From Agromyces hippuratus (lineage in GTDB: Bacteria > Actinomycetota > Actinomycetes > Actinomycetales > Microbacteriaceae): DNA of 64,000 nt. The position numbers and the translations under genes are program-made. Below the pieces are notes generated by a model, which saw only the letters and a list, made by a program, of their open reading frames with translations, did not search any database and had not been told where the DNA came from. Below, piece after piece: positions 41,301 to 48,252 of the stretch. Positions within the stretch are counted from its first letter, which is position 1; every line of letters begins with the position of its first letter. The stretch is from contig NZ_JACCFI010000001.1 in assembly GCF_013410355.1 (NCBI RefSeq), positions 2,852,001 to 2,916,000 on the forward strand. Reading direction: 5' to 3'.

Positions 41301-42002
41301 CGCTCGGCCGTCGGCGCCGGCGCCAAGGCCGGCGGCCCGAACTACCTGTTCGGCCTCGGCGAGTGGCTGCCCCAGCACGGCACCTCCTCGAGCACCCTGC
41401 ACCTGCGCGGGCTCGAGAAGCGCGTCGCCGAGCTCATCGAGGCGTCGCAGTCCGCGCTCGACTACGAGTCGTTCGACGTGCTGCGTCGTTCGGCCCTCTC
41501 CGACGAGCTCGCCTGGGCCGAGGAGTACGGCGTCGTGAAGGACGTCTCGGGCGTCGGCGCCGAGCGCAACCTCTTCCGCTACCGGCCGCTGCCGGTGACG
41601 GTGCGCATCGGTGAGCAGGCGAGCCTCGCCGAGGGGCTCCGCGTCATCGCGGCCGGTCTCCTCGCGAAGTCGCCCCTCACGGTCTCGACCGCGGTCGAGC
41701 TGCCGAAGGGCGTGCGCACGCTGCTCTCGGCGCGCGACTTCCGGGTCGTGCGCGAGGGCGACGCGGCGTGGCTCGGTCGCGCAGCGAAGCAGGGCATCGC
41801 GACGTCGCGCGTGCGTCTGGTCGGCGGCGGGGCATCCGCCCTGGCCGAGGCGCTCGGCGGCACTCCGGATGTCGCGGTGTGGTCGCACCCCGTCACGCCC
41901 TCGGGCCGCGTCGAGCTGCTCCCGTTCCTGCACGAGCAGGCGATCTCGATCACGAACCACCGCTTCGGCAACCCGACCACGCTCTCCGACGGAGTGATCT
42001 GA
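38322..42002 (+). CDS. putA: bifunctional proline dehydrogenase/glutamate-semialdehyde dehydrogenase
   Basis: A 1226-residue two-domain enzyme that oxidises proline to glutamate. The proline dehydrogenase part includes NLLGEAVLGEEEADRRL and VRVVKGANLAMEHVDAAVHGWPLATYDSKQDSDTNYKR. The dehydrogenase part includes LAETSGKNAIIV and FGHAGQKCSAASLVILV with the catalytic Cys. GTG 38322 follows AAAGGA by 11 bp. The region between the domains has an odd low-complexity stretch of three VSTGS units, from TTTCGACAGGCTC repeats at 39896-39940. A further copy at 38966 adds ASTGSAG in the first domain. The extra length over typical actinobacterial PutA lies mainly in these parts. Confidence 0.92.
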   Translation: MTMSNAATDARPNTDHVVALVRRWLAESSEHPADPAAERLAGVLKDPRGLDFTVGFVDGVMRPEDLGVAGRNLEQVAKLTPKFLPWYLKAAIRVGGVVAPVLPWIVIPIARRVLRAMVGHLVLDATPEKLGPAIATLRESGNRLNLNLLGEAVLGEEEADRRLSGTYEFLARDDVDYVSIKVSSVVSQLSMWSFDEAVAKVVAKLTPLYELAAKASTGSAGRGKFINLDMEEYRDLDLTIAVFTTLLDQPQLRGLEAGIVLQTYLPDALGAMQELTAWAKDRRAQGGAPIKVRVVKGANLAMEHVDAAVHGWPLATYDSKQDSDTNYKRVLDWSMTPERTDAVKLGVAGHNLFDVAHAWLTARERGVDSRVEFEMLLGMATGQAEAVRRDVGNLLLYTPVVNPSEFDVAIAYLIRRLEENASQDNFMSAVFELTTSEPLFQREQARYLASLAALEPTVVAAPAPNRTQNRHTEWTDETLAAAMTVPDAPAPGTEHEDDPSLTSVVLGITRGSELLPERVEGQAASVSTGSVSTGSVSTGSTSRMGSGVTPGFRNEPDTDPALAPNREWGRRILERVPGSTLGMNTIAAARVDDAATLERIIQTVAARGRAWGELPGAERAAVLHRAGYALAANRDRLIEVMAAETGKTIAEADPEISEAIDFAHYYAERARELDHVQGAVFVPSKLTVITPPWNFPVAIPAGGVLSALAAGSGVIIKPAKLAQRSGAVMVEALWEAGIPRELLTLVDIGERELGKELVSHPAVDRVILTGAYETAQLFRSFRKDLPLLAETSGKNAIIVTPSADLDLAASDVVKSAFGHAGQKCSAASLVILVGSVAKSERFRRQLVDATRSLRVGWPEQATSQMGPIVEPANGKLLHALTQLGIGEEWLVEPQQLDDTGRLWSPGIRSGVAGGSYFHLTEFFGPVLGIMHAKDLDEAIRLQNAVDYGLTAGLHSLDANELATWLDRVEAGNLYVNRGITGAIVERQPFGGWKRSAVGAGAKAGGPNYLFGLGEWLPQHGTSSSTLHLRGLEKRVAELIEASQSALDYESFDVLRRSALSDELAWAEEYGVVKDVSGVGAERNLFRYRPLPVTVRIGEQASLAEGLRVIAAGLLAKSPLTVSTAVELPKGVRTLLSARDFRVVREGDAAWLGRAAKQGIATSRVRLVGGGASALAEALGGTPDVAVWSHPVTPSGRVELLPFLHEQAISITNHRFGNPTTLSDGVI
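38965..38979 (+). repeat. repeat copy inside putA, first domain
   Basis: TTCGACAGGCTCAG lies in frame and is read S-T-G-S-A. It falls just before the conserved KFINLDMEEY motif of the proline dehydrogenase domain. Confidence 0.75.
39866..39940 (+). repeat. clustered repeat copies in the putA inter-domain linker
   Basis: CCCTGAGCGTGTCGAAGGG (39866-39884) is followed by three tandem 15-bp units GGTTTCGACRGGCTC (39896-39910, 39911-39925, 39926-39940). The tandem codes for VSTGS three times. Confidence 0.9.
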
Positions 42003-42024
42003 CGGCGTGACCCGGCGCGTCGGC

Positions 42025-43065
42025 TCAGCCGGCGCGCCGGAACGTCAGCACCTCGCCGCGTCGCGCACGCTCGAGCGTGAAGCCCTCGTCCTGCAACCGG
42101 CCGAGCACGCGCCGGGGGAGGGCCGGGAGCTCGGCGGTGGTCCCCGTCGCGGGCTTGGCCATGCCGGTGACGAGTGACACGTCGATGCCGGCGCCGCGCA
42201 CTTCGACCCGCGCGGCGTCGCTGCTGCGCCGCCAGACGAGCTGCTCGAGGTCGCGGAACGCCACGATCGTCGTCGTCGGCCCGGTGCGGAGCCACAGCCG
42301 ATCGTTCCCGAACCCGATCGTGCACGAGACGGTGCGTCGCCGCACGACGGTCAGGAACGCGAAGTACGCGGGCAGTGCGAAGACGACCCCGATGACGATG
42401 ATCGTGAGTCGGGCCCCGAGGGCGTATACGAGGTCGCCGGCGGCGACGAGCGCCAGCCCGGCGAGGCCGCCCATCACCACGACGATCACGACGATGGCCG
42501 TGGTGAGCGTGCGCATCGCGATCGGCACGGCCGAGAACCGCACCTCGGAGCCGTGCCCGTGCTCGGCACGCACCCACTCGGGCGCGGTCGGCGCGGGCTG
42601 CGCCTTCGACGTGCCCACGGCGGCCGAGACCCGCCCGATCAGGCCGAGCCAGATCCAGCCCGCCGCGGGGATCGCGGCGAACTGCACGATCACGAGCGAG
42701 ATGCGCGCCCACTCCGGCGCGGTGGCGACGAGCGGGCCGCCGTATTCGACGGCGCTCACGACCAGCGCCGCCGACGCGACCGCACCGATCACGTGCACGA
42801 CCACCCCGCGCCGTTTCGGCGTCATGCGGAGCGTCGCGTTGACGAACGAGAAGCCGCACAGCCAGCCCCCGACGAGCATGAGCAGGTACGGGATCAACTC
42901 CATCGCCTGGCCGGCGAGCGCCCACGGCACCGCCAGTGCGAGGCAGAGGGCCGCCCACGCGAGCGGACTGCCCACGAGCCGCCGCCGGCGCGGGGCGCGG
43001 GCGGCGGCGGTCTCGACCACGGCGGGAGCGGTCGTCGTGCCGGCGCCCCGGCGGGTTCGGCTCAA
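42025..43065 (-). CDS. six-helix membrane protein of unknown function
   Basis: A 346-residue protein with six hydrophobic segments, for example PLAWAALCLALAVPWALAG, LIPYLLMLVGGWLCGF, ISLVIVQFAAIPAAGWIWL and LTIIVIGVVFALPAYFAF. The C-terminal 100 residues are soluble and resemble a PH-like or pleckstrin-type fold in pattern (strand-rich, LWLRTGPTTTIVAFRDLEQLVW), which I infer only. TTG 43065 overlaps the stop of the upstream RimB-like gene (TTGA), so it is co-translated. No family is recognised. The convergent putA ends 22 bp away. Confidence 0.7.
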   Translation of the reverse strand: MSRTRRGAGTTTAPAVVETAAARAPRRRRLVGSPLAWAALCLALAVPWALAGQAMELIPYLLMLVGGWLCGFSFVNATLRMTPKRRGVVVHVIGAVASAALVVSAVEYGGPLVATAPEWARISLVIVQFAAIPAAGWIWLGLIGRVSAAVGTSKAQPAPTAPEWVRAEHGHGSEVRFSAVPIAMRTLTTAIVVIVVVMGGLAGLALVAAGDLVYALGARLTIIVIGVVFALPAYFAFLTVVRRRTVSCTIGFGNDRLWLRTGPTTTIVAFRDLEQLVWRRSSDAARVEVRGAGIDVSLVTGMAKPATGTTAELPALPRRVLGRLQDEGFTLERARRGEVLTFRRAG

Positions 43066-43553
43066 GCCCGCGCTGCGGTGCGGCCGCGATTGCGGCGACG
43101 GATGCCTCGCGGCGCGCGTCCGCCGACGAAGGAGCGTGCCGAGTCGACGATGAAGCCCTGCCGCAGCGCCTCGCGACCGATGAGCATGCGGAAGCCCATC
43201 TCGTCGCGGTTCGTGAGCGTCACCTCGGCCGTCATCGTGCGGCCCATGAGCACGACGTCCATGAGCACGACGATGCGCTCCTCGGTGTGGCCCGAGGAGC
43301 TGCGGACCGAGCGGCGATCGTGGACGGGGCACTCGACGATGACGGCGTCTTCATCGGAGTTCTGCCACGGGTGCACCCCGAACCGCACGATCGACTCGTC
43401 GCCGCGCTGCACCTCTTCGAGGTCGAAGGCGTGCAGCGACGAGGTGCGCGCGCCCGTGTCGAGCTTGGCCTTGATCCACGGCACTCCGGCTCCGGGCAGG
43501 CTCACCCATTCGCGCCATCCCGCGATGGTGTTTGAATAGACGGGCTCTGTCAC
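43062..43553 (-). CDS. RimB-like retropepsin-fold zinc protease
   Basis: A 163-residue protein of the ATP-dependent zinc protease (RimB) type. KAKLDTGARTSSLHAFDLEE carries the DTGA signature of a retropepsin-like active site, and EMGFRMLIGREALRQGFIVD is the second conserved block. In Pseudomonas RimB works with RimK and RimA on poly-glutamylated ribosomal protein S6. GTG 43553 is 25 bp from the divergent RimK gene, so the two share a control region. The basic tail RRNRGRTAARA is not typical. A longer start at GTG 43577 is possible. Confidence 0.8.
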   Translation of the reverse strand: MTEPVYSNTIAGWREWVSLPGAGVPWIKAKLDTGARTSSLHAFDLEEVQRGDESIVRFGVHPWQNSDEDAVIVECPVHDRRSVRSSSGHTEERIVVLMDVVLMGRTMTAEVTLTNRDEMGFRMLIGREALRQGFIVDSARSFVGGRAPRGIRRRNRGRTAARA

Positions 43554-43578
43554 TCCACCATCTTCGCAGGGGCACACG

Positions 43579-44769
43579 ATGAAACTGGCGATCCTCTCGC
43601 GCGCCCCTCAGGCGTATTCCACCCAACGGCTCCGCACGGCCGCTCAACAGCGCGGTCACGAGGTCAAGGTGCTCGACACCCTGCGCTTCGCGATCGACCT
43701 CTCGGGGGCCGAGCCCGACCTGCAGTACCGGGGTCGCCGGCTCTCCGACTACGACGCCGTGCTGCCTCGCATCGGCAACTCGGTGACGTACTTCGGCACC
43801 GCCGTGGTGCGCCAGTTCGAGCAGATGGACGTCTACACGCCGAACACCGCGAACGGCATCACGAACTCGCGCGACAAGCTGCGCGCGAACCAGATCCTCT
43901 CGCGCCACAACATCGGCATGCCCGCGACGGCGTTCGTGCGCAACCGCGCCGACGTGCGGCCCGCGATCGAACGCGTCGGTGGAGCGCCCGTCGTCATCAA
44001 GCTGCTCGAGGGCACGCAGGGCATCGGCGTGATCCTCGCGCCCGAGGTCAAGGTCGCAGAGGCGATCATCGAGACGCTGCACTCGACGAAGCAGAACGTG
44101 CTGATCCAGCGCTTCATCAAGGAGAGCAGGGGCCGCGACATCCGTGCCCTCGTCGTCGGCGACCGCGTGGTCGCGGCGATGCGGCGCAGCGCGAGCGGCG
44201 ACGAGTTCCGCTCGAACGTGCACCGCGGCGGCACCGTCGAGGCGGTCGAGCTGACGCCCGAGTACGAGCAGGCGGCCGTGCGTTCGGCGCAGATCATGGG
44301 TCTGCGCGTCGCGGGCGTCGACATGCTCGAGGGCGACGACGGGCCGCTCGTCATGGAGGTCAACTCCTCGCCCGGCCTCGAGGGCATCGAGACGGCCACG
44401 AAGCTCGACGTCGCCGGCGCGATCATCGACCACATCGCCAACCAGGTCGCCTTCCCCGAGATCGACGTGCGCCAGCGGCTCACCGTCTCGACCGGCTACG
44501 GGGTGGCGGAGCTGATGGTGCACGGCGGCGCCGACCTCGTGGGCACGACCCTCGGCGAATCGGGCCTCTGGGAGCGCGACATCACGGTGCTCACGCTGCA
44601 CCGCGGCACCACGGTCATTCCGAACCCGCGAAAGGGCGTCGTGCTCGAGGGCGAAGACCGCCTGCTCTGCTTCGGCAAGCTGGAGGAGATGCGCTCGATG
44701 ATCCCCGAGCGCCGGCGCCGTCGGTCGAAGGTGCGCAAGCTCCCGAAGCAGCCGATCCCCGAGGAATGA
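43579..44769 (+). CDS. rimK: RimK-type ATP-grasp ligase fused to an RCK_C domain
   Basis: A 396-residue protein. Residues 1-290 are a RimK-like L-glutamate ligase: MKLAILSRAPQAYSTQRLRTAA, VVIKLLEGTQGIG, and the metal site VDMLEGDDGPLVMEVNSSPGLEG (Asp248, Glu260, Asn262). Residues about 302-375 match a TrkA-C/RCK_C domain: GADLVGTTLGESGLWERDITVLTLHRG and VVLEGEDRLLCFGKLEEM. RCK_C domains bind small ligands, including cyclic di-AMP, in potassium-channel subunits. The tail is Arg/Lys-rich. This fusion implies ligand control of protein glutamylation; the substrate protein is unknown. Confidence 0.85.
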   Translation: MKLAILSRAPQAYSTQRLRTAAQQRGHEVKVLDTLRFAIDLSGAEPDLQYRGRRLSDYDAVLPRIGNSVTYFGTAVVRQFEQMDVYTPNTANGITNSRDKLRANQILSRHNIGMPATAFVRNRADVRPAIERVGGAPVVIKLLEGTQGIGVILAPEVKVAEAIIETLHSTKQNVLIQRFIKESRGRDIRALVVGDRVVAAMRRSASGDEFRSNVHRGGTVEAVELTPEYEQAAVRSAQIMGLRVAGVDMLEGDDGPLVMEVNSSPGLEGIETATKLDVAGAIIDHIANQVAFPEIDVRQRLTVSTGYGVAELMVHGGADLVGTTLGESGLWERDITVLTLHRGTTVIPNPRKGVVLEGEDRLLCFGKLEEMRSMIPERRRRRSKVRKLPKQPIPEE

Positions 44770-44861
44770 GCCGGCTCGTTCGCTTCGGCGATCGGTGAGG
44801 CGAGCGGATGCCGCGGCGCGCTGAGTTCCACGATGTGCCGCAGTTCGCTCGTGTGAAGACC

Positions 44862-44891
44862 GCCTCATGTGAGGCGCGTTTCACATGAGGC
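44862..44891. terminator. hairpin between rimK and the convergent GntR gene
   Basis: GCCTCATGTGA (44862-44872) pairs with TCACATGAGGC (44881-44891), 11 bp perfect, 8-nt loop. It separates the convergent genes by 131 bp of otherwise plain sequence. Confidence 0.55.
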
Positions 44892-44901
44892 CCGCGACCG
44901 A

Positions 44902-45264
44902 TCAGCGCTCGGCGTCGAGCGCCGACCCGACCAGCGCGAGCGCCGTGTCGCGGTCGATGCCGAGGCGGTGCACCCGGTCGGCGAACGCGATGGCCGCCGC
45001 CTGCGCCTCGCGCGTGACGGCGTCGCCCGTCTCGGAGACGAAGGTGCCTGCGCGCCCGCGACCCTCGATCACGTGGTCGTCCTCGAGCGCGCGGTACGCC
45101 TTGGCGACGGTGTTCACGGCGATTCCGAGCTCGGCCGCGAGTGCCCGCACGGTCGGCATCCGCGTGCCGGGCGCGAGCGTCCCGTCGCCCACGGCGTCGA
45201 TCACCTGACGGCGCAGCTGCTCGAACGGCGGAGCTGAGGCGGCGGGGTCGATCGACAGCTTCAT
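44902..45264 (-). CDS. small GntR-family regulator (YtrA type)
   Basis: A 120-residue GntR regulator of the short YtrA subfamily. The winged helix reads PPFEQLRRQVIDAVGDGTLAPGTRMPTVRALAAELGIAVNTVAKAYRALEDDHVIEGRGRAGTFV. Only about 45 residues follow, as in YtrA. Such regulators usually head ABC-exporter operons; none is adjacent here, so it may be orphaned or act elsewhere. ATG 45264 lies 34 bp downstream of the Lrp gene on the same strand. Confidence 0.87.
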   Translation of the reverse strand: MKLSIDPAASAPPFEQLRRQVIDAVGDGTLAPGTRMPTVRALAAELGIAVNTVAKAYRALEDDHVIEGRGRAGTFVSETGDAVTREAQAAAIAFADRVHRLGIDRDTALALVGSALDAER

Positions 45265-45298
45265 GCGCGAAGCTCCGCGCCCGCGGCATCCGTCATGA

Positions 45299-45736
45299 TC
45301 AGTCCCGGTTGCGGTTCACGAGCCGCGAGAGCACGATCGCGCTGCGGGTGTGGTCGACGTTCGGCGCGATGCGCACGCGTTCGAGCGCGTCTTCGAGTGA
45401 GGCGATGTCGCGGGCGCGCATGTGCACGATCGCGTCGGCGCTGCCGGTGACGGTGCCCGCGTAGACGACCTCGGGCACGCCCTGCAGGATGCGCTGGAGT
45501 TCGTCGGGCGCGACGGTGCCGCGGCAGAAGAGCTCGACGTAGGCCTCCGTCGACATGCCGTCGACGGTCGGGTCGACCTGGATGGTGAACGAGCGGATGA
45601 CCCCGTCGGCGACGAGCCGGTCGACGCGTCGCTTGACGGCCGAGGCAGAGAGGCCGACGGACGATCCGATGTCGCCGTACCCTGCCCGGGAGTTCTGCCG
45701 GAGCAGATCGAGGATGGCGCGATCGAGGTTGTCCAT
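45299..45736 (-). CDS. Lrp/AsnC-family regulator
   Basis: A 145-residue Lrp/AsnC protein. DNLDRAILDLLRQNSRAGYGDIGSSVGLSASAVKRRVDRLVADGVI is the N-terminal HTH; the C-terminal part AYVELFCRGTVAPDELQRIL and VTGSADAIVHMRARDIASLE is the RAM ligand domain. Lrp-like proteins sense amino acids. It is divergent from the LLM oxidoreductase gene and near arginine/ornithine genes at 48604-50798, so regulation of those is possible but unproven. Confidence 0.9.
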   Translation of the reverse strand: MDNLDRAILDLLRQNSRAGYGDIGSSVGLSASAVKRRVDRLVADGVIRSFTIQVDPTVDGMSTEAYVELFCRGTVAPDELQRILQGVPEVVYAGTVTGSADAIVHMRARDIASLEDALERVRIAPNVDHTRSAIVLSRLVNRNRD

Positions 45737-45814
45737 TCTCGGATTGTATGTCGATCCGTTGCGTTCGCGTAGAACCTCGCGCAGATTTCCTGCGCCTCAC
45801 GCGGATTCCCGCCC

Positions 45815-45820
45815 TAGGCT
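45815..45820 (+). promoter_or_regulatory. -10 element TAGGCT of a leaderless gene
   Basis: TAGGCT lies 6 bp before ATG 45827, so the transcript probably starts at the ATG. The surrounding 15 bp (45813-45827) are identical to 14913-14927. Confidence 0.5.
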
Positions 45821-45826
45821 GGCTGG

Positions 45827-46627
45827 ATGCCTCTTGATTCCCCCGTTCGCCTGGCCGTGCAGGTGCAGCCGCAGCACGCCGAGTATCCCGCCATCCGCGA
45901 CACCGTCCTGCGCCTCGAGGAGCTCGGCGTCGACGTGGTCTTCAACTGGGACCACTTCTTCCCACTCACGGGCGACCCCGACGGCCTGCACTTCGAGGCG
46001 TGGACCATGCTCGGCGCGTGGGCGGAGCAGACCGAGCGCATCGAGTTCGGCACGCTCGTGAACTGCAACTCGTACCGCGGCGCCGACCTGCAGGCCGACA
46101 TGGCCCGCACCCTCGACCACATCAGCGCGAAGGGCGGCACCGGCCGGTTCATCTTCGGCACCGGGTCGGGCTGGTTCGAGCGCGACTACGACGAGTACGG
46201 CTACGAGTTCGGCACCCGCGGATCGCGGCTGAACGCGCTTCCCGGCGCCATGCCGCGCATCGAGGCCCGCTGGGCGAAGCTGAACCCCGCGCCGACCCGT
46301 CGCATCCCCATCATGATCGGCGGCAAGGGCGAGCAGAAGACGCTGCGCATCGTCGCCCGGCACGCCGACATCTGGCACTCCTTCGTCGCGCCCGACGAAC
46401 TGCGGCACAAGCTCGACGTGCTCGCCCGCTGGGGCGACGAGGTCGGTCGGGATGTCACGGAGATCACCGTCTCGAACGAGCTCGACCGCGCCGGCCACGA
46501 CGTCGAGCACGCTGACGCGCTCTTCGCCGGCGGCGTGCGGCTCTTCACGATCGGCATCGGCGGCCCGGCCTACGACCTCGACCCGGTGCGGCGCTGGCTG
46601 GCCTGGCGCGACGCGAAGAACGGCTGA
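45827..46627 (+). CDS. LLM-class (F420-type) oxidoreductase
   Basis: A 266-residue luciferase-like protein. VRLAVQVQPQHAEYPAIRDTVLRLEELGVDVVFNWDHFF is the typical start; RFIFGTGSGWFERDYDEYG and IPIMIGGKGEQKTLRIVARHAD form the cofactor-binding TIM-barrel blocks of the F420-dependent group. It could reduce or oxidise a small metabolite using F420 or FMN. It appears to be monocistronic. The substrate is unknown. Confidence 0.9.
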   Translation: MPLDSPVRLAVQVQPQHAEYPAIRDTVLRLEELGVDVVFNWDHFFPLTGDPDGLHFEAWTMLGAWAEQTERIEFGTLVNCNSYRGADLQADMARTLDHISAKGGTGRFIFGTGSGWFERDYDEYGYEFGTRGSRLNALPGAMPRIEARWAKLNPAPTRRIPIMIGGKGEQKTLRIVARHADIWHSFVAPDELRHKLDVLARWGDEVGRDVTEITVSNELDRAGHDVEHADALFAGGVRLFTIGIGGPAYDLDPVRRWLAWRDAKNG

Positions 46628-46642
46628 GCGCGCGGGCGAGTG

Positions 46643-47428
46643 CTACTCGGCCGGGATCCATCCCTCGAAGGGCGGCACCAGCATCGTGAGCGACCCGTCG
46701 GGCCGCCATCCCACTTCGACGCTCGCGTCGGGTTCGCCCTCCACTCCCATGCCCATGTGCAGCCCATCGGGTGGGAAGCGGCCGTCGTCGGTGCACGTCG
46801 AGCTTGCGCCCGCCCCGCCCGGCATCACGACGAGGAGGCAGTAGTCGGAGCCGTCACGGGCCGCGTAGACGGGCGACCCATCGGCTCGCGTCGCGAGCAG
46901 GCGGTACTCGGCCTGTTCCTCGCCGACGGCGTCCGTCCACGGGTTCGGGGGCGTATCGGCCGTCGTGGCGGGCCGGTCGAACACCCTCGCCGCGAGGGTG
47001 TCCGCCGCGACCGGGAAGGAAGCGAGGTACTCGGCCTGCGTCTGCGCCCCCGGGAACGCCGAGTCGGCCGCTGCCGCGAGCTCGGCCCGCTGCGTCGCCT
47101 CGCGCGCCCCGAACTGCCAGCCGGCGAACACGCCGACGACGAGTGCCGCGCTCGCCGCGATGATCACGCGTCGCGTGCGGCGGCGGGGGTCGGCGGCGGT
47201 GGACGCGACCGGCACGACGGCCAGACCGGCGGCTCCGGCGGCACCCGCGGCATCGATGCCGGATGGTTCGGTCGTCGCAGTGGTCGCACCGGCGTCGGCA
47301 GCGGCGTTCTCGTCTGTCGCCAACGCCCGCAGCTCGAGGAGTTCGCGCACGGCATCCTCTCGCTCGATGTCGCTCGTGCCCGAGCCGTAGGCGAGCCGTT
47401 CGAGATCAGCGATTCGGTCGTCGGTCAT
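46643..47428 (-). CDS. single-pass membrane protein, second of a paralogous pair
   Basis: A 261-residue protein. A cytoplasmic N-terminal part starts MTDDRIADLERLAYGS and is followed by one membrane segment, RRVIIAASAALVVGVFAGWQFGAR, near residue 95. The outside part ends with DGSLTMLVPPFEGWIPAE and contains a CLLVVMPGGAGASSTC segment with two Cys. It shares this layout, and motifs such as YxxRDGxDxCLL, with the gene upstream. The layout resembles anti-sigma or envelope-sensing factors, but no zinc-binding motif is present. ATGA overlaps the upstream gene's stop. Confidence 0.7.
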   Translation of the reverse strand: MTDDRIADLERLAYGSGTSDIEREDAVRELLELRALATDENAAADAGATTATTEPSGIDAAGAAGAAGLAVVPVASTAADPRRRTRRVIIAASAALVVGVFAGWQFGAREATQRAELAAAADSAFPGAQTQAEYLASFPVAADTLAARVFDRPATTADTPPNPWTDAVGEEQAEYRLLATRADGSPVYAARDGSDYCLLVVMPGGAGASSTCTDDGRFPPDGLHMGMGVEGEPDASVEVGWRPDGSLTMLVPPFEGWIPAE

Positions 47429-48252
47429 TCCGCGCCCACCGCCTCGTCATCGGCGATCGCGCGCTCGGCGGCCGACTCGCCGGCCGGAGTCAGTTCCACC
47501 GTGCCGTCGCGTCGCCAGTGCACGGTCGTCGCCGTCGCCCCGTTCATGACCGTTGTGCGCAGACCCGCGCCGTTCACGATCTGAGCGGTGGTGCAGGCTG
47601 GTGCGCCATCGTCCGCGCCGGCCGTCCAGCTCGCGATGAGGCAGAGGTCGCCATCGCGGACCGCCGAGTAGACCACGAGCCCGTCGGGCAGGCTGAGCAA
47701 CCGTCGGGTGCTCTGGCCGTCGAGCAGGTGCATCCGCACGAGCTCCGGGTCGAGGAGGTCGGATTCAACCTGAGCTCGGTCGAGCGAGCCGGCCATCGAC
47801 GTCTCGCTGAGTGGAACGGTGGCTGGTGCGGTCGGCACGGCGACCGAGGCAATCGGGCCAGCAGTCGACGTGATCTCCGAGGGTGGCACCGAACGGCCGC
47901 CGAGCTGCCACCCGATGCCGAGGCCCAGCGCGAGCGCAACGGCGCCGCCCACGATCGCCCAGCGGATGCCGCGGGCATCCGTCGGCGTCGAGGGTGCGGG
48001 CGGCTCGAACAGGGGCGCATCCGACTCACCCGCATGGGGGAGATCGTGGCGTGTGCGGGCATCGACGTGGGATGCAGGCGCCGAAAGGGCGGCGCGCGCC
48101 GCAGCGGCATCCGCTGCTGCGCGCTGCAGTTCGTCGAGTTCGGTGACGGCCGCGTGCCGCTCCGACTCCGAGGCGTCGGCGCCGAAGGCGATGCGCTGCA
48201 GGCGGATGAGGTGGCCGGCGGCGGCGGAACGGTCGTCGTCTTCGTCGCCCAT
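47425..48252 (-). CDS. single-pass membrane protein, first of a paralogous pair
   Basis: A 275-residue protein with the same plan as its downstream neighbour. The cytoplasmic part has an ERxAAVTELDELQRAA helix, one membrane span (AIVGGAVALALGLGIGWQLGG) lies near residue 105, and an external domain with YSAVRDGDLCLIASWTAG and a second Cys follows. I chose ATG 48252 (GGAG upstream) rather than a longer frame at 48318. The pair must have arisen by duplication. I do not recognise the family. Confidence 0.7.
   Translation of the reverse strand: MGDEDDDRSAAAGHLIRLQRIAFGADASESERHAAVTELDELQRAAADAAAARAALSAPASHVDARTRHDLPHAGESDAPLFEPPAPSTPTDARGIRWAIVGGAVALALGLGIGWQLGGRSVPPSEITSTAGPIASVAVPTAPATVPLSETSMAGSLDRAQVESDLLDPELVRMHLLDGQSTRRLLSLPDGLVVYSAVRDGDLCLIASWTAGADDGAPACTTAQIVNGAGLRTTVMNGATATTVHWRRDGTVELTPAGESAAERAIADDEAVGAE

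Noticed and set aside
42003..42040. GC-rich hairpin CCGGCGCG/CGCGCCGG after putA
   Set aside because: It overlaps the end of the convergent membrane-protein gene and is of a kind expected by chance in this GC-rich sequence.
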